A stretch of 64,000 nt of DNA from Glandiceps talaboti. Lineage: Eukaryota > Hemichordata > Enteropneusta > Spengelidae. Location: positions 11,612,342 to 11,676,341 of the forward strand of contig NC_135549.1 in the NCBI RefSeq assembly GCF_964340395.1, read 5' to 3'. Shown piece after piece: positions 14,619 to 26,600 of this stretch (its first letter is position 1; each line of letters starts with the position of its first letter). The position numbers and the translations under genes were made by a program. The notes under the pieces are model-generated. The model was not told where the DNA came from. It did not search any database and saw only the letters and a list, made by a program, of their open reading frames with translations.

Positions 14619-14914
14619 CAGTACATTACATACAACACATGTGCAGCACATAACAGGACAGTACAGCACAGTACGGCACAGCACTACAACAGTCCAAAAC
14701 ATTACAGTACAATGTAGTACAGTACAATAATGCCGTAACATAAACAACGTAAAGAAAAAGTAATACAAACCTCGTTAACGACAACTTCATCAATGTCACC
14801 AAAGGTTTGGCCATCGGTCTCCAGTGAAAACGATGCCGTGAAGACAGTCTGAAGTTGGCACAAAGTAACAACTACTAGCAATGACAAAAGCAAGACCGTC
14901 TTATTCGACGACAT
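1..14914 (-). CDS. ITIH-like: ITIH-like secreted heavy chain, copy 1 (3' part beyond window)
   Basis: Inter-alpha-trypsin inhibitor heavy chain family: a secreted matrix or plasma protein with VIT then VWA domains. Exons on the minus strand: 14771-14914 (signal peptide), 13062-13103, 6803-6957, 6067-6177, 5453-5591, 1208-1486, 450-738 and 1-267, the last cut by the window edge. All have AG/GT borders and the phases agree. The start is the ATG at 14914, followed by a hydrophobic leader beginning MSSNKTVLLLSLL. VIT hallmarks are HITSRFATTKVTT, GVVKEKAKAQ, GQTAGHVI and LTYQELLFRRRG. The VWA MIDAS motif DTSGS is in exon 450-738 and GGTNIN spans the next junction. Exon lengths equal those of copy 2. 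Later exons (VWA end, C-terminal domain) lie left of the window. Nothing seen is disabling. The family call is secure; which vertebrate ITIH it is closest to cannot be told. Confidence 0.9.
1600..5232. repeat. 35-bp minisatellite, about 103 units, in ITIH copy 1 intron
   Basis: The monomer is 35 bp with core TTAGATGTACAAATTGACC. It fills most of the intron between exons 5453-5591 and 1208-1486. Edge units are diverged and central units nearly identical, as expected from unequal exchange. Variants (AATTGACCAGTCC or AAATGACCAATCC; TTTCA or ATTCA; TAGAT, TAGCT or TAACT) recur in blocks of 9-11 monomers. A unit of 35 is not a multiple of three and no reading frame persists. Confidence 0.97.
7341..8789. 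mobile_element. Foldback DNA transposon with 9-bp target duplication
   Basis: The element begins GGGTGACCCTAAAACGAATG and ends with the exact inverse. It is flanked by GTTCTGAGA on both sides (7332-7340 and 8790-8798). The ITIH copy 2 intron has a single GTTCCTGAGA at about 35914-35923 and no element, so it is an empty site. The inside is made of 155-bp units, each five 31-bp subunits starting GTCATTC. Units read one way from 7358 to about 7675 and the other way to about 8775. No transposase ORF is present. The 9-bp duplication and long inverted repeats suggest a nonautonomous Mutator-like or foldback element; the superfamily is inferred. Confidence 0.85.
8905..9530 (+). mobile_element. CR1/L2-type LINE, 5'-truncated, in ITIH copy 1 intron
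   Basis: From about 9030 to the TGA at 9427-9429 a reading frame gives the extreme C-terminus of a non-LTR retrotransposon ORF2: AARIVTRSKKFTHITPTL, LHWLPVHFRIEFKILLLTYK, GRAFTICAPKLWNDLPQDIR. A short 3' UTR with GGCGCTATATAAATT and a (GAT)n tail at 9490-9530 follows, typical of CR1/L2 families. The copy 2 intron lacks it near 35985, so it inserted after the gene duplication. Nonfunctional fragment. Confidence 0.85.
9640..10500 (+). repeat. Palindrome-headed (TGTC)n repeat, copy A
   Basis: Head ACCTCCTATAGGAGGA, then (TGTC)n at 9704-9752, then CTACAGTACCGATTCTAATG, internal degenerate units of about 145 bp around GCTATATCTTAAGAATGCA, and a tail CCCTTACGAGAGGCTTTCAG. No ORF. A matching copy sits at the same place in ITIH copy 2 (36086), so it predates the duplication. 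Confidence 0.7.
11145..11164. repeat. Short interstitial telomere-like repeat
   Basis: Three CCCTAA units in the ITIH copy 1 intron. A longer, partly decayed version is at the paralogous site 37575-37605. Too short to mean a fused telomere. Confidence 0.5.
13062..13103 (-). CDS. ITIH-like: ITIH-like copy 1 exon 2 (42 bp, putative furin site)
   Basis: A 42-bp exon between a CAG acceptor and a GTAAGT donor, phase 0 on both sides. It encodes LSRDRRGVNNPNSN. The RDRR before Gly fits the furin rule R-x-K/R-R. It sits between the signal peptide and the VIT domain, where ITIH precursors carry a propeptide. The copy 2 exon at 39851-39892 encodes LSRDRRGINNHNSN. Confidence 0.7.
13301..13635 (-). mobile_element. 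MITE-like element, copy F1
   Basis: About 335 bp with inverted ends GGTTCTGGTTAC and GTAATCAGAACCACACAA. Related inside and at both ends to 30745-31088 in opposite orientation. No ORF. Copies F1 and F2 sit in different introns and so inserted independently. Confidence 0.6.
13766..14410 (+). mobile_element. Rex1/CR1-like LINE 3' fragment in ITIH copy 1 intron 1
   Basis: Broken reading frames give reverse-transcriptase C-terminal text: NNNGTAYLKQANQLVG, KFLGALISENLKWEKHVDNV, then RTTRKSKSIINDESHPTCTQ-type sequence and FYPTAVHVLN. Frames shift more than once. The same fragment with fewer breaks is at 40195-40870, so it inserted before the gene duplication. Confidence 0.75.
14572..14617. repeat. 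(TAG)n microsatellite
   Basis: About 15 TAG units in ITIH copy 1 intron 1. The paralogous tract at 40978-41088 is longer and contains a (TCG)n block. Confidence 0.9.
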
Positions 14915-14968
14915 GCTGTTCTTGGACATCAAACACACTCGAATACCCAAAACAATCACGTTCTGTGA

Positions 14969-14976
14969 TTTATATA
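14969..14976 (-). promoter_or_regulatory. TATA box of ITIH-like copy 1
   Basis: On the minus strand a TATATAAA box lies about 55 bases upstream of the ATG at 14914. The same box and its flanks recur upstream of copy 2, so it has been kept through the duplication. Transcription start inferred about 25-30 bases downstream. Confidence 0.6.
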
Positions 14977-15534
14977 GAGGCAATCGTTGTAGAAGGATGT
15001 ACTCTGTCAACGCCTACACAATCTGTCGTATCCGTTCAATCATTGACGTGTAGTCGGTGCAAAGAGTGTCAATTGCAATATAGATAGAGGTCAATCCTAC
15101 AATCTGTAAAGCCTTTCTATGTTTTCTGGCGAACTCAAAGTAAAACTAAGATTGTAGGGTGTGTCTTTACACAGTAAACTGTTATCCATTTGACGTAATT
15201 AGCCAACTTTTCCAGAGTCTTTCCACAAACGTTTAAAATTTAGGGAGTAGCATGATGAGATGTGATTTAAGTAGGAATCGTTTTGTCTGCATGGTGGAGA
15301 TCATGACACTGGATGGCTTCATGTACAACATCACATCATATCTATGCACGACTGCTTTACATTTTGTTTGGACAAACATAGTCTATCAAATCATACTATT
15401 TCTCCGCAGCGCCTGTCGTACGTAGTTTCGTCTCAAGTGATGTTCTATCTGGTGGTTGAAAGTCTACCTGTTAGAGAACATTACAATCGTAAACTAGAGT
15501 CTCTGATCTTTGGTTGATAGATATATTTGTGACA

Positions 15535-16736
<1,202 letters not shown>

Positions 16737-16836
16737 AAGTCAGTGGTAAGATTTGTCCGTAGTACAGTGCTCGATACGTCTGCACGCAGAGCGGAGTATA
16801 TGTTGAGGATAGAAGAAAATCAAGTCGGGTTTTTCG

Positions 16837-16878
16837 TCTCTACAAGCCTGTTTCGTGAGTAAATCACTCGTCAGGAGA
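16837..16878 (-). ncRNA. Hammerhead ribozyme motif (left pseudo-LTR, minus strand)
   Basis: The exact reverse complement of the motif at 17282-17323, within the inverted left repeat. All core bases (CTGANGA, GAAA, the UA cleavage dinucleotide) and three stems are intact. Confidence 0.85.
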
Positions 16879-16924
16879 TGTTGATGTACTGAATATACCT
16901 CGTATAAATCGTGTGGTGTAAGGC

Positions 16925-17167
16925 GGGAACTCTACGGAACTCAGCAAACATATCTGGACCCTCAAGGATAAATACATCGACCACTCCATTTCCTGGCGAC
17001 CACTTTCATCCCACCCAACCTACAATAGCGCAAGCAAGAAGTGCAATTTATGCCTCAAAGAAAAGTTCTTTATTATCTGCCGACCCGAACTATCCACATT
17101 ACATAAACGAAATGAACTTGTATCCTCTTGTCGCCATCGAAATAAAACATTGTTGTGTAACACCTGA
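16925..17167 (+). pseudogene. Penelope-like GIY-YIG endonuclease C-terminal end
   Basis: The frame from 16925 to the TGA at 17165 gives STELSKHIWTLKDKYIDHSI, SWRPL, SASKKCNLCLKEKFFIICRP, LHKRNELVSSCRHRNKTLLC. This matches the segment with the CxxC zinc-finger-like motif and the RNELVSxCRHxNK tail of Penelope-like endonucleases. The reverse transcriptase and GIY-YIG core are missing. No start codon of its own; fragment only. Confidence 0.85.
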
Positions 17168-17281
17168 CCCATCGCACACATAATTGACACCTTTTGTACT
17201 AACAAAAGCACCACTCAACACCCTAGGTAAATCCCGCCTTACACCACACGATTTATACGAGGTATATTCAGTACATCAACA

Positions 17282-17323
17282 TCTCCTGACGAGTGATTTA
17301 CTCACGAAACAGGCTTGTAGAGA
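17282..17323 (+). ncRNA. Hammerhead ribozyme motif (right pseudo-LTR)
   Basis: The order fits the hammerhead core: stem I TCTC, then CTGACGA, stem II GTGA-TTTAC-TCAC, then GAAA, a short stem III CAGG/CTTG, then TA before the closing GAGA. Cleavage is predicted after the A at 17319. Stem III is minimal, as in other Penelope-like hammerheads, which may act as dimers. Activity is not shown. Confidence 0.85.
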
Positions 17324-17375
17324 CGAAAAACCCGACTTGATTTTCTTCTACCCTCAACACACACACACATATATA

Positions 17376-17519
17376 TGTCATCCTCGACTTCACTCGGATT
17401 TCTCGAGCTCCTACATACGCAGGATATGTACACTCGTTTCCACGGCAAATAATAAACGAAATTCAAACCGAAGCCATTTTTATCTTACGTAAGGAAGGTC
17501 TTAATATAGCGATGAAGTC

Positions 17520-17551
<32 letters not shown>

Positions 17552-18122
17552 TGTGTGTCCATTTCCGAAAGAACGGCTGCATCAATTCAAATGAAATTTC
17601 ATAGACCTGTTCCGTAGGGTAATGGCCAGAACTGATTAGGTTTTGGTAATATTCCGATGAATATTAATGACCAATTTGAGTAATTAATCGATCGAACGAG
17701 TATAAAGTTGGCATCAGATTCAGATTCAGGTAGCGTTATCTTATGAACATTATATTGAGCGTCATGTGGCCTCAGATCCGAAGACACTTGATGGACTCAA
17801 ACCTGAAATAATACCGTTGAGACTACAGGGAAGGATTCTGCTTCATCTATAATATACCCAAATGTGTGTGGTCAAAATATGGAAAATAGACCAAGCCTCG
17901 CCTAGCCTACGAAGAAAATTTCGTGACAATGTATCAATAATGGTGACCTATACATTGACCTCTATATAATTAGTGTACAGTGAGGGCGCGTCACTCAACA
18001 AAATCTTGAGTAGTGATTAAAGGAATGTGTAAACTCGTGGTGGGACAGAAGGAAGTTCAACACACACATGCCATATCCCGGGTATGTAGGGATCACGAAA
18101 GCCAAGTGAAGTCGAGGATGGC
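17376..18122. repeat. Inverted pair of a diverged dispersed repeat
   Basis: 17377-17450 and the reverse complement of 18046-18122 share CATCCTCGACTTCACT and CCTACATACNCNGGATATG. About 75-80% alike by eye. They may be two insertions or the ends of one decayed element. Confidence 0.4.
17513..17700 (+). repeat. Palindrome-headed repeat family, diverged piece E
   Basis: (GT)n at 17520-17560 followed by AGGGTAATGGCCAGAACTGA, the same block as in copies C and D. Head and tail are not recognisable. Confidence 0.5.
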
Positions 18123-18365
18123 AAGCTTTCCTGTGCTGAGAATAGGAGGTGTGGCGGGCATTTCAACAACATTTTTGACAACTAACTTTCATTGGGACTT
18201 GACGAATTACAGATATAGAGCTAAATTTCTTGCATAAATCATGAAATTCCTTACGGAAGGCATTCAGTTTAAATCTGGTTTTCTGAGCTGTAGCAGTAAC
18301 TCGGAAATAGTGAAAATGACAGTTCTTGTATGGCTATCAGATAGGCAATATTTATTTTTATTTTT

Positions 18366-18425
18366 ACCTCCCGTAAGGGTACGGGAGGTATGAAAATGGG
18401 GAATGTCTGTCTGTGTGTGTGTGTG

Positions 18426-18465
<40 letters not shown>

Positions 18466-18790
18466 CATGTGTGTGTCTGTGTCATCATTTTCTAAAAATC
18501 TGCTGGCTCAATTGTAAAGAAATTTGGAATATGTAATCTTTAGGGTAATGGCTAGACCTGATTAGGTTTTGAGCCAGATCGGTTAATGTTTAATTAGATA
18601 AATTAGCATATTAATGAAATCAACTAATTAAGCAATATCTTAAGACTGCATACTTCAATTTCAATAAAAATTAGTATATTCATCTCACATAAGAAAATAC
18701 ATTTGTCCTATAAAATTTGTTGATGTGCTTTAAAGTGTTAAGACAATATGAATTAATATAATTACACTATTATATATCAATTTGAGTACA
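18366..18790 (+). repeat. Palindrome-headed repeat, copy D (3'-truncated)
   Basis: Begins with the 24-bp palindrome at 18366-18389, then (TGTC)n, then the block CTGATTAGGTTTTGAGCCAG shared with copy C, and fades near 18790. A detached tail of another member (CCTTACGGAAGGCATTCAGT) lies just upstream at about 18251-18270. Confidence 0.65.
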
Positions 18791-19918
18791 CTAGGAAGGC
18801 TGCCCTCAGCGGCTGGTCGCTGTCAATGATGTAGGTTTTACAGTTGGGATGTACAAGCCGACAAATGATCATGTTGACTATCAACAGGAAAGTAAACAAT
18901 TGAAGTCATTAAAATCACTATGTCCATGTGTAATCAGTTCTAGCCTGCATTGTAAGACAAATATTATTGAGTACATGATCCTGTGTGTCGTGCTTTTGTT
19001 ATAGTTAGTGATATTCTGTCAATGTTACAAAGACGTCCATGAGTGACAGTTACACAATTATAATGAAAACATTACTGTCTATTATGATATCACGTGATAC
19101 AAGCTGCAGTATATTTGATTTTGACCACAAACTTCATTTGACGCATTGATAAAGCAAGATACAGAATGACACGCTGTATCTTTCAACATGTAACAGGCAG
19201 ATGCAACTGAAACAAAGTTGGCTTCTCCTTACAATGATGCATTAATCAGTAGCCAAGTATAGTATTCAATTCATAGGTTCAATTTTTGTAGCACCTGCAC
19301 CTAAAGAAATGTATACCATTATATTGATAACAAATTAGATAACAAAAAGGACATTGACATCATCTTTGATGAAGTACAAGTTTAATCAAAGACTGAACTG
19401 TTTCACATGCATACATACATACATACATACATGACGTTAGTCCGTAATCTATATCGAACTATTTTTCTTGAAGATGTCATGTAGAGTGGAATTTCACACA
19501 TGCATTTTCAGAACATTGTATTCATAGCTCTTAGGCTAACACATGACCAGGATATATATAGCGGTCTGTTATATAGCTGTGATTATATAATGATAAACAT
19601 GCGGGAAAAAAAACATTTCACAAAACAGGACACAGATCGATTACTTCAAGTTAAAGACCCAGTTTGGATAACGATACGTGAAATCAGTTGTCTGACAGAG
19701 CAATAGCAAAAATTGGTCCAGAACAAAAGAATGATCCAAATACGAAATCCTTATATTATGGTTCATCTGTTAGGGTAGCATCCATGTGAGAATCTGTGAT
19801 CGAATCATGGGCCTGTACGATTATGTATATTTGTGTTATATCTTTTCCATGCAAAGTGTTCAGATGAGACTTGTAGCCCGTGTCAAGGGGTATTGTAAGC
19901 GAACTTGAAGCCCTCCAA
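18791..19918. other. Spacer downstream of ITIH copy 2
   Basis: No gene, RNA or repeat family seen apart from a short (ACAT)n tract at about 19411-19431. The 3' UTR of ITIH copy 2 must lie at its right end; I could not fix a poly(A) signal. Confidence 0.5.
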
Positions 19919-22900
19919 TTACGCAATGATGTTCCATCGTTTCAGCGTTGCCTCAGAAAACCTCTCTTCTGTTATGGTGTTGTAAAGGAACTTGCCGTCA
20001 GTATTTACTACGATGTCATCCTTGCGCTCCTCCAGGTCAATATCATGTACGATATCCAATAATCGTGCTGTTGATAATATGGAAAAAAAACTAATTAGAA
20101 ATGTTTAAATACATTTAAGCCCCAAAATTCTTACTCCTGACTTTATACTATTCATTGACATTATCAGATAGGATAAAGGTGGCGTATCAATTAAAGAGCC
20201 TGTTATTACAGCATGACATTTATATATTCAATTTTGTATCAAGGGTAGCTGGTATGCTTTGTTCAAGTTGTTTTCTCTCATTTCAAATCCATTATGTATA
20301 AAGTTGCTTATTTCCATTAGAGTTTATATTTTAGTTTTTAGACAACTTATTTTGTCAGTACTTGTACTTGTACTTGTATTTGAGCATATGGACAATTCTT
20401 TCATTCATTTCCATATCCAATACAACGTAGTAGAAAGTGCTCGTCCTTTTCTATTACGTCATTCACAATTTTCAAATACCACTGAATGATGTGTAAAGGG
20501 CATAGAGGTACCATGCCAGGATATGATACGACGTCGCTATCTTACCAAGTAGTCCTGTTGAAAATCTGGATTCCGTTAAATCATGGATCAGCAACGTAAT
20601 ACTTTGACACTTGTGTTGGGTATTCCTACGTTGGTAATATTCACTAGAATGTTCGTCAATTGGCATCATCACTGATGTCAACCACCAGCACGGTTGGTCC
20701 GAATTTCCCTCTCGATTAAAGTTAGCATATACTTTACGTCCACCGTGTCTGTCTGAAACTGAATATTGAACAACTGTTATGTATCGATGGAGCGATTTGT
20801 CATCACTAAGTAATGATGAAACGGTGAAAACATTCTTGATTACTTGAGATCACTTGATGACAGAGGATGGCATTGTCATTGTGGTTAAAAAATATGATTT
20901 GGAATCACGAATGACAATATTATTCAAATATCACTTTATACAGGAAACCTAGTCTGTCTAATTCATTTGACCACGAAGATGTGTCGTGATAACTGTTTGT
21001 ATTCACTCCTTTCTGTAAATCATGTGCTACCCGATCTCGAACACCCAATAGTAATGTTCATACCTTTGGTGTAATTCGTAATTACCTGATGAACCTTGGT
21101 TTAATGATAAGCTAAAGCGATTTTACAGAGGGTATAAACGTGCACTCAATCAATTCGACAGGAGTAAGACTATTGAGCACCACACTTTTTTGAATGAAAA
21201 GAAACGAAAATATAAAATTTTAGAAGCTAAGCGTAAACGATATAATTTACGTGCTGAAGGAGACATGCTAGCTCATTTTTAAAAAAAACATATCCCAAAG
21301 AATTTTTTAAAAGATTTTCTCGCTCGAAGAAGGGTAGTATAGGTGTCAATTTGGGGACGTTCTCAGAGTACTTCAAAAAAGTATAATCGTCAAAAGTTGA
21401 CATTGAGACTGTGGAAGAATATGCTATTGATGAACACAACATTGTATTTGTTGAACTAGAGGCCAATATTACACAGGACGAGTTAGAGAATGCTATTGGT
21501 ACGTTAAAACGTGGGAAGAGTCATGGGCCAGACTGTGTTATGAATGAATTTCTCATTGAATGTAAAGATTTTATTGTCCCAATTTTAGTTAAGATCTTTA
21601 ACTGTGTTTTAGATAAAGGTTTTTCTTTTCCAGAAAGTTGGTCATCAGCAGTAATTGTGCCAATATTTAAAAAGGGAGATACAAAAGATCCCAGCAATTA
21701 TCGTGGTATTAGTTTAGTAAGTCATTTAGATAAACTTTTCACTGCTGTAATTAATCAACGTTTGCTTACATCAAGTTGTCATCGAACCAAGATGTTATTA
21801 CCGACGCTCAGTTTGGTTTTATGCCTGGCTTCAGTACTGTGGATGCAATATTTGCTTTGAACAATTTTATTGCAAACTCTTTGTCAAATAGAAAACCTTT
21901 ATATTGTGCATTTATAGATTTCAAGAAGGCTTTTGATTCTGTAAATCGATACAAGTTGTGGTATGAACTATCAAAACTAGGTATAAGGGGTACAATCTTG
22001 TCACTAGTACTCTTGGGTTAATGCAAGAAGTATTGTCTCCTATTTTATTTTCATTGTATAATAATGACTTGGAAATGGGATTTTTGACAAACGATTCTAT
22101 TCAATCCCTGAATCTATTTCTTTTAATGTATGCTGACGATTTGGTACTATTTTCTGAAAGTGTTGAAGGGCTACAAAGCCAGTTGGACTATCTTTGTAAT
22201 TACTCCCGTGAATGGGACCTTGAAGTAAATATTCAAAAAACAAAGTTCATGGTTTTCAGGAAGGGTGGTATGGTGTGTAAGTTTGGGCGATGGGTCTACA
22301 ATGGTCAAATTCTTGAAATAGTTAATAGATTTACATATCTTTGCATTCTTCTTTATTATAATAACATATCTTGTATGGCTGATACTGTACCTGAACCATG
22401 AGACTTGTTGTCATTATTTGACTGTTATGTCGATAGTATTTTAAACTATGCGTCTGAGGTATGGGGCACGCAGGGAGGACATATCATTGAAAGAGTTCAT
22501 TTAGATTTTTGTAAAAGAATACTAGATGTGAAGAAGTCTACATGTAATGCTATGGTGTACCAAGCGCTTGGTCGGTACCCAATGAAATATACTAGAATTC
22601 ACCGTATGATAAGCTACTGGTGTAAATTATTAGACACAGACAACTGTATTTTGAAAGGTTGTTATGAATATATGTATGATAGATTAGACCAGATTTAAAC
22701 CGAATGCCTCCCGTAAGGGAATCACTAATTATGCAAATAACTCATTAAACTAAAAAAACTATGGTAACAGGCTTTGTTTTTTGGACAAGCGTGCTTTCTT
22801 AGGTTAATGTGTGTAAGAGTGTATGATACTGCTTAATGCAGTCTTAAGATATAACCTAATTATCCAAAATCATTAATTATGCAAATTATTCATTAACACT

Positions 22901-23593
22901 GTAAGGTACATCAACTAACTTTATAGGACATACACGATTTGTTATGGTTAATGTATGTACTGAATTGTATTGAAATTGAAGCATGCAGTCGTAAGATATA
23001 GCCTAATTACCAAGAATAATTAATTATGCAAATTATTCATTAACACTGAAAGGTACACCAACAAGCTTTACAGGACATATGCAATTGTTATGGTTAACGT
23101 GTGTACTGAATTATATTGGAATTGAAGTATGGATTCTTAAGATATAGCCTACTTACCGAAAATCATTAATTATGCAAATTATTCATTAACACTGTATGGT
23201 GCATCAACAAACTTGATAGGACATATGTGTTTTCTTATGGTTAACGTATGTACTAAATTATGTTGAATTTGAAGTATGTATTCTTAAGATATAGTCTAAT
23301 TACCAAAAATAATTAATTATGCAAATTATTCATTAACGCTGTAAGATACACCAACGAATTTTATAGGACAAATGTATGTTGTTATGTTTAACGAATATAC
23401 TAAATTATATTGAAATTGAAGTATGCAGTCTTAAGATATTGCGTAATTAGTTGATTTCATTAACATGCAAATTTCTCTAATTAAACATTAATAAATCTGG
23501 TTCAAAACCTAATCAGGTCTAGCTATTACCCTAAAGATTATATATCCCAAATTTCATTACAATTGAGCCAGCCGATTTTTAGAAAATGATGAC

Positions 23594-23644
<51 letters not shown>

Positions 23645-26600
23645 TTCCCCTTTTAATACCTCCCGTATCCTTACGGGAGGTAAAAATGGTAACGAGGTGA
23701 ATTGGCTATTTCATATTAAGCAGGAGTTACTGTCTTTAGGTTTCGGCAGTATTTGATCTAATCAGTGTCTGGATAAAAATTATCGTTTGTTTATTAAGCA
23801 AAATATTTTTGATCAAGCGCACCAGAGCCGCGCGGCACAAATTGATGAATCGCCAAAATGTGTATTTTATAAATACTTGAATGATGCATTCCGTTCGCAA
23901 TATTATTTGGGTGAGCCGATACCAAGTTTGTATAAGAAATTGATTTCCAAATATCGTCTCTGGTCCCACAATTTAACCATAGAAACTGGGCGTTATCATG
24001 GTACATTAAGGCATACGAGAAATTGTCCCCATTGTACTAATGATGAAGCGGACGAATTTCATTTTATAATCAAATGTCCATGATATAGAGAATTAAGGGT
24101 TCGTTTTATTAAGCCATTTTGTACTTGTGAATTTGACCAGAAAATCGCAAAGTCAAAGTGCAATTAATTAACAGTTTGGCATGTAGTGTAATAACATGGA
24201 CAAAGGTGATTTCACATTGTATAGTAATATCGTATTACATGTACTGATATTGCATCATATTTCGTTGTGTTGCTCTGGGATATACATGTAAGTCTTTTCT
24301 GGCATTACAACACTTTTGACTTTTACAGATAGATTAACTCACCATCTAGCAAGGTAACAGGACCAGACTCGTCATTCTTCCAGGTATTGGGTATTTGAAA
24401 GCAAATGTGTGTTTCTGTATTGTCAAGTTTAACACCAATGGTACAGGTTCCATTAAAGCCACCTGAGAAAAATACAATATTTTTTTTTAATTTGGTTGGC
24501 TGGTTTGATATCTGTACAGAAATATATTTGTTGGAAACCTTTCTAAAAGATAGGCCTATCTGTATAGGTATTTATTCACTTGTTGTCACGTACAGAAGTC
24601 CGATATAGCAAACCAAAATATGTAGGTTTAGTATATGATAATGACAAGTTTGGCACATCGGGGAAAGTGGTCCCAGGAATTCACTTCAAAGGCCAGCCAC
24701 TTTGGCCATAGTCATAGACTATGCATTCAACTGTTGCGACAGTATGTACATAATGAATAAAATAACTATCCTTTTTACGGGGGAAACATTGACTAAGTCT
24801 GTGTATCCATGTATCCATCTATGTAACCACACAAAAAACTAAGAAGAATTAATATATATTGTATTTATTGTCGTACGTACTAGATAGACACAAGTAATCA
24901 CGGTGTTACGTCCGGTCTGTGCACTCGTCTGAAGCTACGGCATTTACATATTGATCACACATCGCTATTCATAAATAGTTTGCTTACAATTTACATCTTA
25001 TGATTATAAGTGATTATTTATGTTTACCTAGATTATTAATTTTACAAATAACGTCCTGTATATACCATAAACAACGTCTTCCACATTTGTTAATTTTTTG
25101 CTGTTGCAATTAATGACTTACAAACAAGGACTGTGTGTTGATTAACGTTATTGTTGTAAGGAGAAATGCAGGGTAAAGTTATTTTGTAAATTAAAAATCC
25201 AAAAGGAATATCAAATTGTTATTAATATGAAAACTTTAACATTAATTTAGGTGTGAACTCAACCAATAATGAAATATCCAGGCTTTTGGTGACGGGATAC
25301 TTTCTCAGATGTCTTGGTTCGAACTGTAGTGGAAATCCTTGATGTAGTGGTGGCTTTGTAACGATGTCTATTTTTCGGTTTTCGAGAGGAATGTTTGCCA
25401 TCTACAGAGACAATGAGTTAGATATGAAACTAATATAAGATGTACTTTGCATGTATATACATATGAAAAATATAAACATTTGAATAAACCGTGTTAGCGC
25501 GTGTAAACATACATACATACATACATACATACATACATACATACATACATACATACATAAAGGTGAACGGGGTATGGCTTTAATAACTATAATCGTAGCA
25601 ATAACGTCATACCATACCAAATAAATTGCTTACAAATCCATTGGTAAGCTTAATATATCATTATGTACTCAAGTATATGAAATATTGATTTTATATACAT
25701 ACGGCTAAAGGGACGTCTCAAGACGTGTTGACTTTTACCATACATTCCTGTGAAAGTATAATGATAGGGACACAATGACAATCAGAGGAATCTGAAAAGA
25801 CAAGCATAACTAAACAATTGTGGGCGATAGGATAGGGTTCATTTTCGACCAAATCGTATGGATATCATGGGCAATCATCAGTGCAAGTATTATCCCAGAT
25901 TGGTACTCATATATGCACAAAAGTCATGCGACTTAGAAGGATCGAGGTCATTTTTACAGGGAGAGGGGAGATCACAAACGCAAAGGATTTTGTTTCTATG
26001 CAGATCAAATAGATTAAAGAGATGTTCAACAATTGCAGAGATATCGATATGTAAACTGCCAATAGTTGTAGCGATACGGACAGGCAATCTGTCAACATTT
26101 CCAACGTTATTGATTGACAGACACGCTATCAACAGTTGCAGAGGTATGAGCAACCAAATTTAAACTACCAACAGTTGCAGAGCTAGCTATTTACAAGCAA
26201 GCTGTAAAGGGTTTCAGATATATTGACAGACAAGCCGTAAACATTTTCAAAGGTATTGACAGGTAAACACTTTTACACTTGCAGAGCTAGAGAGATACAC
26301 AAGCAAGCTGTCAACATTTAAAAAGCTATTGTCACTACACATGTAGAGGAGACATTGCGAGATATATTTATCGAATGGAAATAATACATCCAAATATTTA
26401 AGGCGAACCTAAAGCTGTTATATTCTTAAGGGGATGGGTATACCTTTCTGACACTTAAACTTGCCTCGATAATTTCATTGCTGAATGTATGCTTTTTGTT
26501 TATTTCTATTCCTTTCATTTGCTACACCGAGAGTTTCTATATATTTATTAACTTTGCCATCGACATAATCTCCACCACTATTTAGAAGAGAGGTAATTTT

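Larger units (their letters stand above)
16802..17358 (+). mobile_element. Penelope-like retroelement remnant with inverted terminal repeats
   Basis: Two 127-bp inverted repeats (16802-16928 and 17232-17358) enclose the end of a Penelope-like ORF (16925-17167). Penelope-like elements often carry inverted or tandem pseudo-LTRs and are 5'-truncated. Here only the C-terminal end of the endonuclease region is left, joined directly to the inverted repeat. Each repeat carries a hammerhead motif. It lies in the spacer between the two ITIH genes. Confidence 0.85.
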
